The position numbers were made by a program, and so were the translations under genes. The notes beneath the pieces were generated by a model that saw only the letters and a program-made list of their open reading frames with translations, did not search any database and was not told the origin of the DNA. A stretch of DNA of 64,000 nt from Verrucomicrobiota bacterium (lineage in GTDB: Bacteria; Verrucomicrobiota; Verrucomicrobiia; Opitutales; Opitutaceae). How positions within the stretch are numbered: position 1 is the first letter of the stretch; each line of letters starts with the position of its first letter. Below are positions 52,799 to 61,526 of this stretch, piece after piece. The stretch lies in the NCBI GenBank assembly GCA_023428905.1, contig JAEYWP010000016.1, positions 1-64,000 on the forward strand, written 5' to 3'.

Positions 52799-53947
52799 AT
52801 GCTGACTCCCACGCAGGCCGCCGTTGCTGCTCCCGAACGGCCTTCCGTCCTTGTGGTGGACGATGAATACGGTCCGCGCGAATCGATCGCCTATACCCTC
52901 AGCGCTGAATTCGACGTCGTCACGGCCGACCGCGCCTCGGAGGGGTTGAAGCGTATCCAGGAGCGTTCGTTTTCGGTCGTGATCCTGGACATCCGGATGC
53001 CCGAGATGGACGGGATCCGCGCCCTTGAGGCGATCCGCCGGATTGACCGGGACATCTCCGTTGTCATGCTGACCGGATACGGGACGTTGCAGACGGCGCA
53101 GCAGTCGATGTTGCACGGGGCGAATCAGTACCTGCGCAAGCCGCCCGATATTGCGGAGCTGCTGGCGGCGGTGCGCAAACAGGCCCAGGCTGCCACGGTC
53201 CGGCGGCACCAGTCCCGCCTCAATCAGGAGATGGAGGCGATGAATGCCGCCCTCCATCGGGAGATCAGCGAAAAGCAGCCCCACATCTGGCAGGCGCGGG
53301 CCGCGGTGGAGCTGGTGCATGACCTGGCCAACCCGCTCACGGTGATGATTGGATACGCGTCCCTCCTTTCGCAGGAAGCGAAGCGGATTTCGGTCCGCGA
53401 TCCGGGCTGTGGGGAGAAACTGATGAACTATTCGGACGTGGTCAGCCGGGCCGCCGAGTACTGCCACCATCTCGCGGAGAACTGGAAGCGGACCAGTCGC
53501 AGCAGTTCCGACTTCGCCGACCTCGACCTCGTCCACCTGATCCAAGAGGTCCGGGACGTGATCTTCTTTAGCAATGCCTCCATCCAGCTTTCCGGCGCGG
53601 CCTCCGCGTGGGTGAAGGCCTCGCCCTTCGAGCTGACACGCGTTTTCCAGAATGTATTCAAGAATGCACTCGAAGCCGGTTCCAGCCGGGTGCAGGTGCA
53701 GGTCGGCCTGGCGGCGGAAACCGTGGAGGTCGTGATCACCGACAACGGCTCCGGCATGGATGAAGAGACCGCGGCGCGCGCCCTCAAGGGAGGCTTCACC
53801 ACCAAGGCCAACGGCACGGGGCTGGGCTTGGGCATCTGCCGTCACCTCCTCGGGGCCCATGGCGCACGCATGGAGCTGACCTCGCAGCCGGGGCGGGGCA
53901 CGACGGTGCGGATTGGATTCCCTGCGGTCCCGCCGCCGGCGCAATGA
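52799..53947 (+). CDS. Receiver-histidine kinase hybrid
   Basis: Cytoplasmic signalling protein of 382 residues with the order reversed from usual hybrids: receiver first (about 15-128; acidic pair Asp21/Asp22, phospho-acceptor Asp64 in LDIRMPEMDG, Lys114), then a kinase core with His174 in HDLANPL, the N-box (QNVFKNALEAG), DNGSGMD, and NGTGLGLG. Such receiver-first kinases relay a phosphate from an upstream kinase. The ATG at 52799 starts the conserved region. Its stop overlaps the next start (ATGA). Confidence 0.87.
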   Translation: MLTPTQAAVAAPERPSVLVVDDEYGPRESIAYTLSAEFDVVTADRASEGLKRIQERSFSVVILDIRMPEMDGIRALEAIRRIDRDISVVMLTGYGTLQTAQQSMLHGANQYLRKPPDIAELLAAVRKQAQAATVRRHQSRLNQEMEAMNAALHREISEKQPHIWQARAAVELVHDLANPLTVMIGYASLLSQEAKRISVRDPGCGEKLMNYSDVVSRAAEYCHHLAENWKRTSRSSSDFADLDLVHLIQEVRDVIFFSNASIQLSGAASAWVKASPFELTRVFQNVFKNALEAGSSRVQVQVGLAAETVEVVITDNGSGMDEETAARALKGGFTTKANGTGLGLGICRHLLGAHGARMELTSQPGRGTTVRIGFPAVPPPAQ

Positions 53948-55941
53948 TTGCCTTATCAGCCGCGTTGTGGGCGGCGGTGGGGGCGCTTGCGATTGCAACC
54001 GCCGCGCTGATGGCCAATCCCGGCCGGGAAATCAACCGCACCCTGGCCGCGGTGTCGGTGGCCTTCTCCCTTTGGTTCGGGGCGCTGCACGGCTTCCTCG
54101 TTAACCCCAGCCAGGTCTGGCTGCTGCGCCTGGCTTGGATCGCGTTGGGCTTTTCACCGCCGATCCTCGCCTGGCTCCGGCATATCCTCGTGCGACCGCG
54201 GCTGCGCTGGCGGGACCGGGCAAAGGCATCGCGTCGCTGGTCCGCCTATACGGTGGGTTTCGTGGGACTGGCCTCGACTCCCTGGTTCCTGGAGGCCGAT
54301 CCCTTCACCGGCGCGCCCTCGTACGGACCCCTTTACAGCTTCATGGCCGCCGCCGGGGTGGCGGTTCATGCCATCTTTGCGGTCAGCAGTTTTTCCATGA
54401 TGCGTAAGGAGCTTGGGGCGCCGCGGCTCGATCTCCAGCTGCTTGCCCTTGGCGGCGTTCTTGGTGCCTCGGTCACGCATGCCCTGCTTGGCCTGGCTCC
54501 CTGGTTTGGGAGGGCAGTGTGGGACCGGGTGATGCCGCTCCTGGTGCTCGCTCTGTTTGGCGGCACGGTCTGGTCGCTCCTCACGACCCGGGTGCTCGAC
54601 GCCCGGCGCATCGTGACCTTGGGTATCGAAAAAGCGGTTTTAGTGGCGGGCGTGACGGTTTTCATCTGGGGCATCGATCAGCTCACGTCGGAGTTTGTCC
54701 CGTCCTGGTTGTCGCTCGGACTCTCCGTGGCACTCGGCTTATGGTTTGCAGCGGAAGTGCGTCCCTGGCTCCAGGAGGTCTCGCAACGCAAGGCGGCGGC
54801 GGAGCAGCTCCGGCGGACGGCAGTCGAGATTGCGCGGGAAGACCTCCGACCAGACGCGATGGAGGATTCCTTTGCCCGGCTACTGCGAGAGTGGGCGCAC
54901 TGCGACCGCGCGGTGATCCTGATGGCGTCGCACGGCAAACTGACGGGCGGTGGCATCGAGTGGGACGTGGACCGACCGGAGATGAAACTCTTGCACTCAC
55001 TGCGCTGGGCGACGCCGGAGCGACTTGAGCGCGAGCGGCGTCGGTTGCATGGAAATGCCCTCGCTGCGCTGATGCGCAGGGAGGGGCTGGGGGCGATGGT
55101 GGCTAGCGCCGGTCCGTCCCTTTCCTTCCTCGTCGCCGTGGGCGTCCCCCGGCACCACCGGCCTTTTACCTTTCCCGAGATCGGGCAGTTGCTCGGACTG
55201 GAATCGATCATCGAGAGCGCCTTGGCGCGCGCCCACTACCTGATGAAGGCCCAACACGCAGACCAACTCGCGACCGTGGGGCTGTTGGGGGCGAGCATCG
55301 CCCACGAAATCCGCAACCCACTCGTCACGATCAAGACTTTCGTCCAGCTGCTGCCCCACCATCACCAGGAGGCGGCTTTCCGGGATAAATTTTTCCGCCT
55401 GATGAGCGATGAGGTGGGCCGGATCGACCGCCTCACGGAGCAGCTGCTGGACCTCTCCGCCCCGCGCGCGTTTAACCCGCGGCCGCTCGCTTTGGCCCCT
55501 TTGATCGAGGGCTGCGTTGAGCTACTGAAAGCGAAGGCGACCGACAAGGCGACGGACATCCAGGTCGATTTTCAGGCTTTCCCCGACATTGTCTTTAGTG
55601 ATGCCGACGCCCTCAAGCAGGTAGTCCTCAACCTCGGCCTGAACGCGCTCCAGGCGGTGGAGGCCGAGGAAGGCGTCCGATGGATACGCCTCTCCACAAG
55701 GAACTTACAGGATCAGGTTGAACTTGCGTGTGAAGACAGCGGCCCGGGTCTGAGCAGCGAAGTGGCGGAGCGGCTTTTCCAGCCCTTTCACTCCACCAAA
55801 TCGAGTGGCTTCGGCTTAGGGCTAGCAATTTGCAAAGACATCCTCTCTAGTTTGCAGGCAAGCATAACGGCGGACCCGCCCCTCCCGGGGCGTGGTGCCA
55901 CGTTTCGCGTGATCCTGCCATGCCAGCCACCTACCTCCTAG
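53944..55941 (+). CDS. 7TM-type sensor histidine kinase with GAF-like domain
   Basis: Kinase of 665 residues. About eight hydrophobic segments (about 3-270) resemble the 7TM histidine kinase sensor domains that detect membrane-near signals. A GAF-like region (about 290-430) follows, then the kinase core with His454 in ASIAHEIRNPL, the N-box (NLGLNALQAVE), EDSGPGLS, and the FGLGLAIC glycine box. It is the only member of the three-gene operon with both an intact core and a membrane domain, so it is the likely entry point. It overlaps its downstream neighbour by 22 bases. Confidence 0.87.
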   Translation: MIALSAALWAAVGALAIATAALMANPGREINRTLAAVSVAFSLWFGALHGFLVNPSQVWLLRLAWIALGFSPPILAWLRHILVRPRLRWRDRAKASRRWSAYTVGFVGLASTPWFLEADPFTGAPSYGPLYSFMAAAGVAVHAIFAVSSFSMMRKELGAPRLDLQLLALGGVLGASVTHALLGLAPWFGRAVWDRVMPLLVLALFGGTVWSLLTTRVLDARRIVTLGIEKAVLVAGVTVFIWGIDQLTSEFVPSWLSLGLSVALGLWFAAEVRPWLQEVSQRKAAAEQLRRTAVEIAREDLRPDAMEDSFARLLREWAHCDRAVILMASHGKLTGGGIEWDVDRPEMKLLHSLRWATPERLERERRRLHGNALAALMRREGLGAMVASAGPSLSFLVAVGVPRHHRPFTFPEIGQLLGLESIIESALARAHYLMKAQHADQLATVGLLGASIAHEIRNPLVTIKTFVQLLPHHHQEAAFRDKFFRLMSDEVGRIDRLTEQLLDLSAPRAFNPRPLALAPLIEGCVELLKAKATDKATDIQVDFQAFPDIVFSDADALKQVVLNLGLNALQAVEAEEGVRWIRLSTRNLQDQVELACEDSGPGLSSEVAERLFQPFHSTKSSGFGLGLAICKDILSSLQASITADPPLPGRGATFRVILPCQPPTS

Positions 55942-57695
55942 CCACTGACGATCCCGAGCTTCTTCGGGCCTGGTGGGTATTGGTTCCGGCAGGCCGCCCG
56001 GTGGTGACGTTGGACAGTCTGGAGAGCCCGTCGCGATTGGCGCCCGGGTCAGCCATGGTGGTCGTGGCTGACGTTCTCGTGTGGGACCGTGTCCCGGCGA
56101 TCTTTCGCCGCAGCCCGGTGGTGGTGGTCGGCGAGCCGGGGAGTTCACTGCTGGAACGCGCGCGGGCTGCGGGCGACGCGAAGGTCGTCCTCGGGTACGA
56201 GGAAAGCCGTCACCGTCTGGCCGTCTTCCTTCCATTGCTCGACGAACTGGCAGAGAAGGGAGCGGGATTGGAACTGGCCATTGACCGGGAACGCAGACCT
56301 TCCCCCCCGCCCGCCCCTGTGCAGGCCGTGCCGGACGCTGGCGAAACTGCCTGGTACGCGATCGACGCCCTTGTTGCTCGGATCGGTGAGCGCGCCGGGT
56401 TGGTGGACGAATTTCGGCGGCTGATGCGTGTCTCGTGTGGCGTGGGAGCGGTGACCGTATTTGTGCGGGAAGGACACGTCTTTCGTTCCGACCGGGGCGA
56501 TCTCAGCTGCGGGACGGACGATGCGCTGGCGCGACTTTGGGAGGACCATCCGGTTTTGCTCGACGGTGAGACCTGGCCATCGGGGCTGGATGTCCTCAGT
56601 GAGGTCGCCCTTCGCCAGCGGATGCGTCAATGGCGCGCCAGGCTGCTGGTACCACTCCACGACAACGGCTCCCTTTCCGGCTTTCTCGCGCTCGGCGTTC
56701 GCGATTGTGGGGAGGCCTATGGTCCGGCGGAACGGGCCCGGGTGGTGGCGTTGGCACGCGTGTTCCGTCAATGTCTCGACCACACGCGACGGTTGGCGGA
56801 CCTGTCCGCACAAAAAGACCGTTGGCGACTCGCCGAGCAGTACCTGCCCAATGTGCTCGTGCTCGACGAACAGGAAGCAGCGCCCAAGCACGTGCCCGCG
56901 GCGGTGCGCGGCCTGATCGCTGAGACAAGAATTGCGAATGATTCCCGGAAACTCTTCCCCGTGCAAGACCAGCCCTACCGCGCCACCGCAGGAATCGTGG
57001 CCGAGAAGCTGGGGGTGTGGGTTTATTGGGAGGACGCGTCCCAGGAGATCCGTGAGGCGGTGCAGAAAGACCGTGCGGCGCGGCTGACCCTGCTTCACGA
57101 CATTGCGCTGACGCTGAACCATGAGCTGGGCAACGCCCTGATGTCGCTGACGGCGCTCCGCCACAGCGGTGGTTCCGACGTCTCGCCCGGCCTGATCTCC
57201 GCCATCCGCCGTGATATCGGGAATCTCGAGTCGATGAACCGCCATCTTTCGTCGATTCCCACCTTCAGCGAGGTGAGCCCGGAGGAGGCGGACGTCCGGG
57301 TGCTGCTGCGCGAGGTCGCACGTCGGACCGGACTCAGCCTGGATACCGGCGGGCCGTCCGTGCTGCTTTCGGTGGTCCCGAAGCTGGTGGATTTTGCGCT
57401 CGAATCCATCATCGAGAGCATCGCTGAAAACCGCCCCGAGCTGGGCAAGAACGAGCTCAACCTTCGCCTGCGGGCCTCGGGTGAGGGCGACCAGCTCACC
57501 GCCCAGGTGCTGATCAAGGGGCCCAGGCTGGCCCTCGAGGGAATCTGGCCGCCTCCCGCCCCCGGCGATGTGCCGAGCCAGGGACGGATCAGTGTCTTTG
57601 TCGCCAAGGAAATCATCCGCCTGCACGGCGGTGATATCCGGGCGAATCAGACGACCCTCGGTACCGAGATTTCCATTACACTGCGAAGCTGGTGA
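55920..57695 (+). CDS. GAF-domain protein with degenerate histidine kinase core
   Basis: Protein of 591 residues. Residues 1-110 look like a receiver-like Rossmann fold without a clear phospho-Asp set; about 145-295 are a GAF domain. His401 in NHELGNAL aligns with a kinase H-box. The ATP domain is degenerate: the N-box has ESIIESIAENRP, but the DxGxG box and the GxGLGL box are absent or changed (IWPPPAPGD, then SVFVAKEIIRLHGG). It probably binds partners without normal ATP catalysis. It is the third gene of the overlapping operon. Confidence 0.75.
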   Translation: MPATYLLATDDPELLRAWWVLVPAGRPVVTLDSLESPSRLAPGSAMVVVADVLVWDRVPAIFRRSPVVVVGEPGSSLLERARAAGDAKVVLGYEESRHRLAVFLPLLDELAEKGAGLELAIDRERRPSPPPAPVQAVPDAGETAWYAIDALVARIGERAGLVDEFRRLMRVSCGVGAVTVFVREGHVFRSDRGDLSCGTDDALARLWEDHPVLLDGETWPSGLDVLSEVALRQRMRQWRARLLVPLHDNGSLSGFLALGVRDCGEAYGPAERARVVALARVFRQCLDHTRRLADLSAQKDRWRLAEQYLPNVLVLDEQEAAPKHVPAAVRGLIAETRIANDSRKLFPVQDQPYRATAGIVAEKLGVWVYWEDASQEIREAVQKDRAARLTLLHDIALTLNHELGNALMSLTALRHSGGSDVSPGLISAIRRDIGNLESMNRHLSSIPTFSEVSPEEADVRVLLREVARRTGLSLDTGGPSVLLSVVPKLVDFALESIIESIAENRPELGKNELNLRLRASGEGDQLTAQVLIKGPRLALEGIWPPPAPGDVPSQGRISVFVAKEIIRLHGGDIRANQTTLGTEISITLRSW

Positions 57696-57706
57696 TTTCC
57701 CCAGCC

Positions 57707-58633
57707 TCAGGGCGCCCGCCCAGCGGGTCTGACTTCCAGAAAGACGGTGCTGGCGCAGCGCCCGTCCTCCCCCGCTAGGAGGAACGGCGTCAGTTGCTCG
57801 ATCTCGGCAAAACCGTACGACGGCGGGCCCACCCAGATCTGCGAAAGGTATCCGTAGTCTGGTGACTCAAGGGGGATGCCCGAGGCCGGGCCCGGATGCA
57901 GGTGGAGCTGCCAGCCTTTGTCCTCCACGGTCAGCGCCTGTGGGAAAAAACCGAGTTTGGCCGTGTCAATCCCGCTCTGGGCCCGCGCCCGATCGCCGGA
58001 AACCGTCACGGCGGGGTGGGGAAGGGGATTGTCGACGTTGGGGGTGTCACCGCGGATTCCGACGACCCCGAGGGGCACCCGGTCCCAGGCGTGCAGCCGG
58101 CCCTCGAGGACGGTGGGCGCATTCACCGCCACGACGTGCATCGCGTAAAACGGTTCCCGCCCGCCGGCCCAGCGCACGGTGCAACGGAGACGCGCACCCT
58201 CCCAGGCGTATTCACGCCTCATTGCGGGGTATCGTTTTTCCGTATGGGGGTGATCGAGGTGGAGAATCCCGTCCTCCACTGAAACCCTGGCGGCCGCGGA
58301 GAACTCCCAGTCTGCCACCGGCGGCCATTTCCAGCGACTTTGGGGTCCCAGCCAAAAACGGTGTCCTCCCTGGTTGGGCGCCGGGTCTCCCGCATTGGCA
58401 GTGGCCGGGCGCGCGGGGGCGGACAGCAGGTTGATGGGCTCGTCCTCGGGCCCGAGATGGACCAGGCGACACCGCTTTTCCGATACGATGGCGCGAACGC
58501 CCGCGTGGGTGGAGGTCCAGGCCGGCTCGTCGTTCCAGCGCGTTTCTGTCCAGTTCACGTCGGCCCGGGTGGCGGTGCTCATGGAAAAGAGAAGGAGAAT
58601 CCAAGCCGCAGGTGGCAGGAGAGAGGTGCTCAT
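57707..58633 (-). CDS. Secreted protein of unknown family
   Basis: Exported protein of 308 residues: signal peptide (about 1-24, ending at TRA), then a beta-rich body with conserved-looking GGHRFWLGPQ, a LHLDHPHTEKRYPAMRREY block, and DRVPLGVVG. The segment around GGHRFWLGPQ resembles DUF4380-type/aldose-epimerase-fold proteins; the match is tentative. It starts about 43 bases beyond the sodA terminator. Role unknown. Confidence 0.6.
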   Translation of the reverse strand: MSTSLLPPAAWILLLFSMSTATRADVNWTETRWNDEPAWTSTHAGVRAIVSEKRCRLVHLGPEDEPINLLSAPARPATANAGDPAPNQGGHRFWLGPQSRWKWPPVADWEFSAAARVSVEDGILHLDHPHTEKRYPAMRREYAWEGARLRCTVRWAGGREPFYAMHVVAVNAPTVLEGRLHAWDRVPLGVVGIRGDTPNVDNPLPHPAVTVSGDRARAQSGIDTAKLGFFPQALTVEDKGWQLHLHPGPASGIPLESPDYGYLSQIWVGPPSYGFAEIEQLTPFLLAGEDGRCASTVFLEVRPAGRAP

Positions 58634-58675
58634 TTTCGGCAGGCGGAGACTCGTCTGGCAATGGGGGCGGGGGCA

Positions 58676-58705
58676 AAGAAAAAGCCGCCCGGAACGGGGC
58701 GGCTT
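58676..58705 (-). terminator. Intrinsic terminator after the superoxide dismutase gene
   Basis: On the minus strand AAGCCGCCC and GGGCGGCTT (58682-58690 and 58697-58705) form a 9-bp stem with a 6-base loop, followed by a T-rich run (TTTTTCTTT in the direction of transcription). It lies about 40 bases after the stop codon. Confidence 0.85.
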
Positions 58706-58745
58706 GCGTGCGGTGGTGTGCGGCCTCGTGCCGCACGAGATGTCG

Positions 58746-59378
58746 TCAGGCGAGGGCGGCCTGGTAGTTCTTCTCCGCTGCATCCCAGTCGACCACGTTC
58801 CAAAAGGCGGTGATGTAGTCGGGACGACGGTTTTGGTAGTTCAGATAATACGCGTGCTCCCAGACATCGAGGCCGATGACGGGCTTGCCCTCGAAGCCTG
58901 CGACGGCCTTGCCCATCAGCGGGCTGTCCTGGTTCGCAGTCGAACCGATGGCGAGTTTCTTGTCGGGAGTGACGACCAACCAGGCCCAACCGGAGCCGAA
59001 GCGCGTGGTCGCGGCCTTGCCAAATTCTTCCTTCATCTTGTCGAAACTGCCAAAGGTGCTGGTGATCGCCTCGGCGAGTTTGCCCTTCGGTGCACCGCCC
59101 TTGCCGGGACCAATCACCAGCCAGAAGAAACTGTGATTGCTGTGCCCGCCGGCGTTGTTGCGGACACCTCCGCGGATCGCCTCGGGAACTTTGCTGAGGT
59201 CGGCGATCAGGGTGTTCACGTCCAGGTTCGCGAGGTCCGCGTGCTCCTTCAGGAGGTTGTTGGCATTCGTGATGTACGCCTGGTGATGTTTGGTGTGGTG
59301 GATCTCCATCGTCTTCGCATCGATGTGCGGGACAAGGGCGTCGTAGGCGTAAGGCAGTTTCGGGAGTTCGTAAGCCAT
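58746..59378 (-). CDS. sodA: Superoxide dismutase, Mn-type of the Fe/Mn family
   Basis: Dismutes superoxide to hydrogen peroxide and oxygen in the cytoplasm. The 210 residues have the metal ligands: His in MEIHHTKHH near 27, His in GGHSNHSFFW near 80, and Asp and His in GLDVWEHAYY. The NQDSP segment with its glutamine is the Mn-type hallmark. Length is standard. It is monocistronic, closed by a terminator. Confidence 0.93.
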   Translation of the reverse strand: MAYELPKLPYAYDALVPHIDAKTMEIHHTKHHQAYITNANNLLKEHADLANLDVNTLIADLSKVPEAIRGGVRNNAGGHSNHSFFWLVIGPGKGGAPKGKLAEAITSTFGSFDKMKEEFGKAATTRFGSGWAWLVVTPDKKLAIGSTANQDSPLMGKAVAGFEGKPVIGLDVWEHAYYLNYQNRRPDYITAFWNVVDWDAAEKNYQAALA

Positions 59379-59475
59379 GAGGATGATGGGTTTAATTGGA
59401 CTGAAGTGCGCAAGGTGCGAAGCCAGCGGGCGGCGTCAAACCGGTTGCCGCGAATTGCCCTGCGCTCGTGCGCGA

Positions 59476-60000
59476 TCAGGTGTCGAGGTTCCGTTTGAGA
59501 CGGAAGAAGGTCTGCAGCAGCTCGCGGCACTCCGGCTCCAGAATGCCGCCCGCGGTGATTTCGAGGTGGTGGTTGACGCGGGGGAGGGCGTTCAAATCGG
59601 TCGCCCCTCCCAGGCACCCCATTTTGGGATCCGGCACCGCGTAACAGACCCGTTTCAGCCGCGACATCAGCGTGGCCCCCGAGCACATCGGGCAGGGCTC
59701 CTTGGTCACGTAGAGCGTGGCTCCTTCGAGCCGCCAGTCGCCCAACTGGTGGGCGGCTTGGGTGATCGCGATCATCTCCGCATGGGCGGTGGGATCGTGT
59801 GCGCCCTCGACCGTATTGTGCGCGGCGGCGATCACCTCGCCGTCGCGCTCGATCACACACCCGATCGGCACTTCGTCCTGGCGCCATGCGTCGATGGCCT
59901 GGTTAAAAGCCAGGCTCATGAAAAAAACGTCATCCCGCACCAACTGGGAGGGGAAGCGTTTTGAGAAGGGGCACTCGGGCGGTATCGGTGAGAGATCCAT
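59476..60000 (-). CDS. tadA: tRNA-specific adenosine deaminase
   Basis: Converts adenosine 34 of tRNA-Arg(ACG) to inosine. The 174 residues have the zinc/catalytic motif HAE (His73, Glu75) and PCPMC (Cys103, Cys106) of cytidine/deoxycytidylate-type deaminases. The ATG at 60000 gives a short N-terminal extension before the core; longer in-frame extension runs through the opposite-strand infA and xer genes and is rejected. It is divergent from infA. Confidence 0.93.
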   Translation of the reverse strand: MDLSPIPPECPFSKRFPSQLVRDDVFFMSLAFNQAIDAWRQDEVPIGCVIERDGEVIAAAHNTVEGAHDPTAHAEMIAITQAAHQLGDWRLEGATLYVTKEPCPMCSGATLMSRLKRVCYAVPDPKMGCLGGATDLNALPRVNHHLEITAGGILEPECRELLQTFFRLKRNLDT

Positions 60001-60141
60001 GGGCTGGGCCGCGGCGTTGCAGGGCCGTGCGCGGGGAGGAAAGCCTTGACTTAGGAGGGGGTTTTCGGGCTTACAAGGACCTTCCTTCCACCGCGTTAAC
60101 CTTGTGTAGATACATGGCGTACTCCGGCATCTTTGCTTTCT

Positions 60142-60402
60142 ATGTCTGACGGCAAGTCGATCGAAGTTGAGGGGAAGGTGGTGGCGGTGCTTCCAGGCAC
60201 GATGTTCAAGGTCGAGCTCGCAAACGGGCACACCGTGCTTGCGCACATCTCTGGAAAGCTGCGCAAGAATTTCATCAAGATCGCCGCTGGCGACATGGTG
60301 AAAATGGAGATGAGCCCCTACGACCTGGAGAAGGCGCGCATCACCTACCGGATGAAGGACGAGCGGGCCAGTGCGCTGCCGCGCTTTCGCCGCCGGTATT
60401 GA
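60142..60402 (+). CDS. infA: Translation initiation factor IF-1
   Basis: S1/OB-fold factor that blocks the ribosomal A site during initiation. The 86 residues have the family core (GTMFKVELANGHTVLAHISGKLRKNFIKI, then SPYDLEKARITYR); a basic C-terminal extension of about 14 residues exceeds the usual 72-residue size. The ATG at 60142 fits; a TTG nine bases upstream is rejected. It is 139 bases from tadA and 51 bases before the xer gene. Confidence 0.95.
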   Translation: MSDGKSIEVEGKVVAVLPGTMFKVELANGHTVLAHISGKLRKNFIKIAAGDMVKMEMSPYDLEKARITYRMKDERASALPRFRRRY

Positions 60403-60453
60403 GGGCGGCATTTTTGGGCGTGAGTTGAGCCGCAGCAGGCCCGACTCTGGGTC

Positions 60454-61401
60454 ATGCCTCGTCCCTCTGCCGCTCTCCGCCTTTCCGCCAGCCAGGCGCC
60501 CGGTGGCTTTGCCGGGGACATCGACGACTTCATCGCCTTCCTCTCGCTCGAGCGCGGGCTTTCCGTCCACACGCAGTCGGGGTATCAGGGTGACCTGGAT
60601 CAGTGTTCCGCCTTCCTTGACCGGAAGGGGGAGAAGGACTGGCGCACGGTCGCGCCCGCGGTGGTTGGGGAATGGATACGCTCGCTGGCCCGGGCGGACT
60701 ACACCCAGTCGAGCACGGCCCGCAAGCTGACCGCGCTGCGGATGTTCTCCCGCTACCTGGTGCGTGAGAAACGCCGCCCCGACGACCTGACCGCGCTTCT
60801 TTCCGGCCCGAAACTGAGCCGCCGCATTCCGGAAACGCTCACCGAGGAGGAGATCACACGGTTGGTCACTGCGCCGTCGGGCGGCACCCCGTTCGATTTG
60901 AGGGATCGGGCGATTCTCGAGCTCTTTTACTCCAGTGGTCTGCGAGTGTCTGAGCTTTCGCTGCTCCTGCTCCAGCAGATCGATCTTGAGCAGGGCTTTA
61001 TCCGGGTCTTCGGCAAGGGCTCCAAGGAAAGGATCGTGCCGGTGGGCGATACGGCCCGCGCGGCGCTCACCCGGTACATCGCTTCGGCCCGCGCCCACTT
61101 CGTCAGGCCAAAAACCGGAAGCCACCTTTTCCTCAGTGAACGGGGCACTGCGATTTCGCGAAAGATGATCTGGGTGCTGGTGCGCAAATACGCCAAGCGG
61201 GCCGGCATCACCAAGCCGGTCAAACCCCACCTGCTGCGGCACTCCTTTGCCACCCACCTGCTGGGCGGAGGCGCCGACCTGCGTGCGATCCAGGAGATGC
61301 TCGGGCACGCCAATATCGCCACCACCCAAATCTACACCGCCGTGGAAGAACGCCGGTTGCTCGACCAGCACGCCCGCTTCCATCCCCGCAACCGTGAATG
61401 A
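60454..61401 (+). CDS. Tyrosine recombinase of the XerC/XerD family
   Basis: Site-specific recombinase of 315 residues, expected to resolve chromosome dimers at dif. The N-terminal SAM-like DNA-binding domain is followed by the catalytic domain with Arg164 (GLRVSEL), Lys188, His259 and Arg262 (HLLRHSFATHLL), His285 and Tyr294. All catalytic residues are intact. It looks like the housekeeping enzyme rather than a phage integrase: no attachment repeats or phage genes are adjacent. XerC and XerD cannot be told apart here. Confidence 0.9.
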   Translation: MPRPSAALRLSASQAPGGFAGDIDDFIAFLSLERGLSVHTQSGYQGDLDQCSAFLDRKGEKDWRTVAPAVVGEWIRSLARADYTQSSTARKLTALRMFSRYLVREKRRPDDLTALLSGPKLSRRIPETLTEEEITRLVTAPSGGTPFDLRDRAILELFYSSGLRVSELSLLLLQQIDLEQGFIRVFGKGSKERIVPVGDTARAALTRYIASARAHFVRPKTGSHLFLSERGTAISRKMIWVLVRKYAKRAGITKPVKPHLLRHSFATHLLGGGADLRAIQEMLGHANIATTQIYTAVEERRLLDQHARFHPRNRE

Positions 61402-61526
61402 CCGCCTTGTTACCGCCACCGCGTCGCGCGCTGCCAAAGCTCCCGGAGCTTCCTGGGAAAACCCTTGACGCAATTTTGTTTCACGCCGTCATGCATGCCT
61501 TTTAACGGCTGTGAAACTCCCTTCGC

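Noticed and set aside
60454..61401. Tyrosine recombinase as marker of a mobile element
   Set aside because: No direct repeats, phage genes or composition change; its size and motifs fit housekeeping XerC/D.
60001..61473. Upstream extension of the tadA frame
   Set aside because: The frame stays open antisense to infA and xer, but deaminase similarity begins only after 60000.
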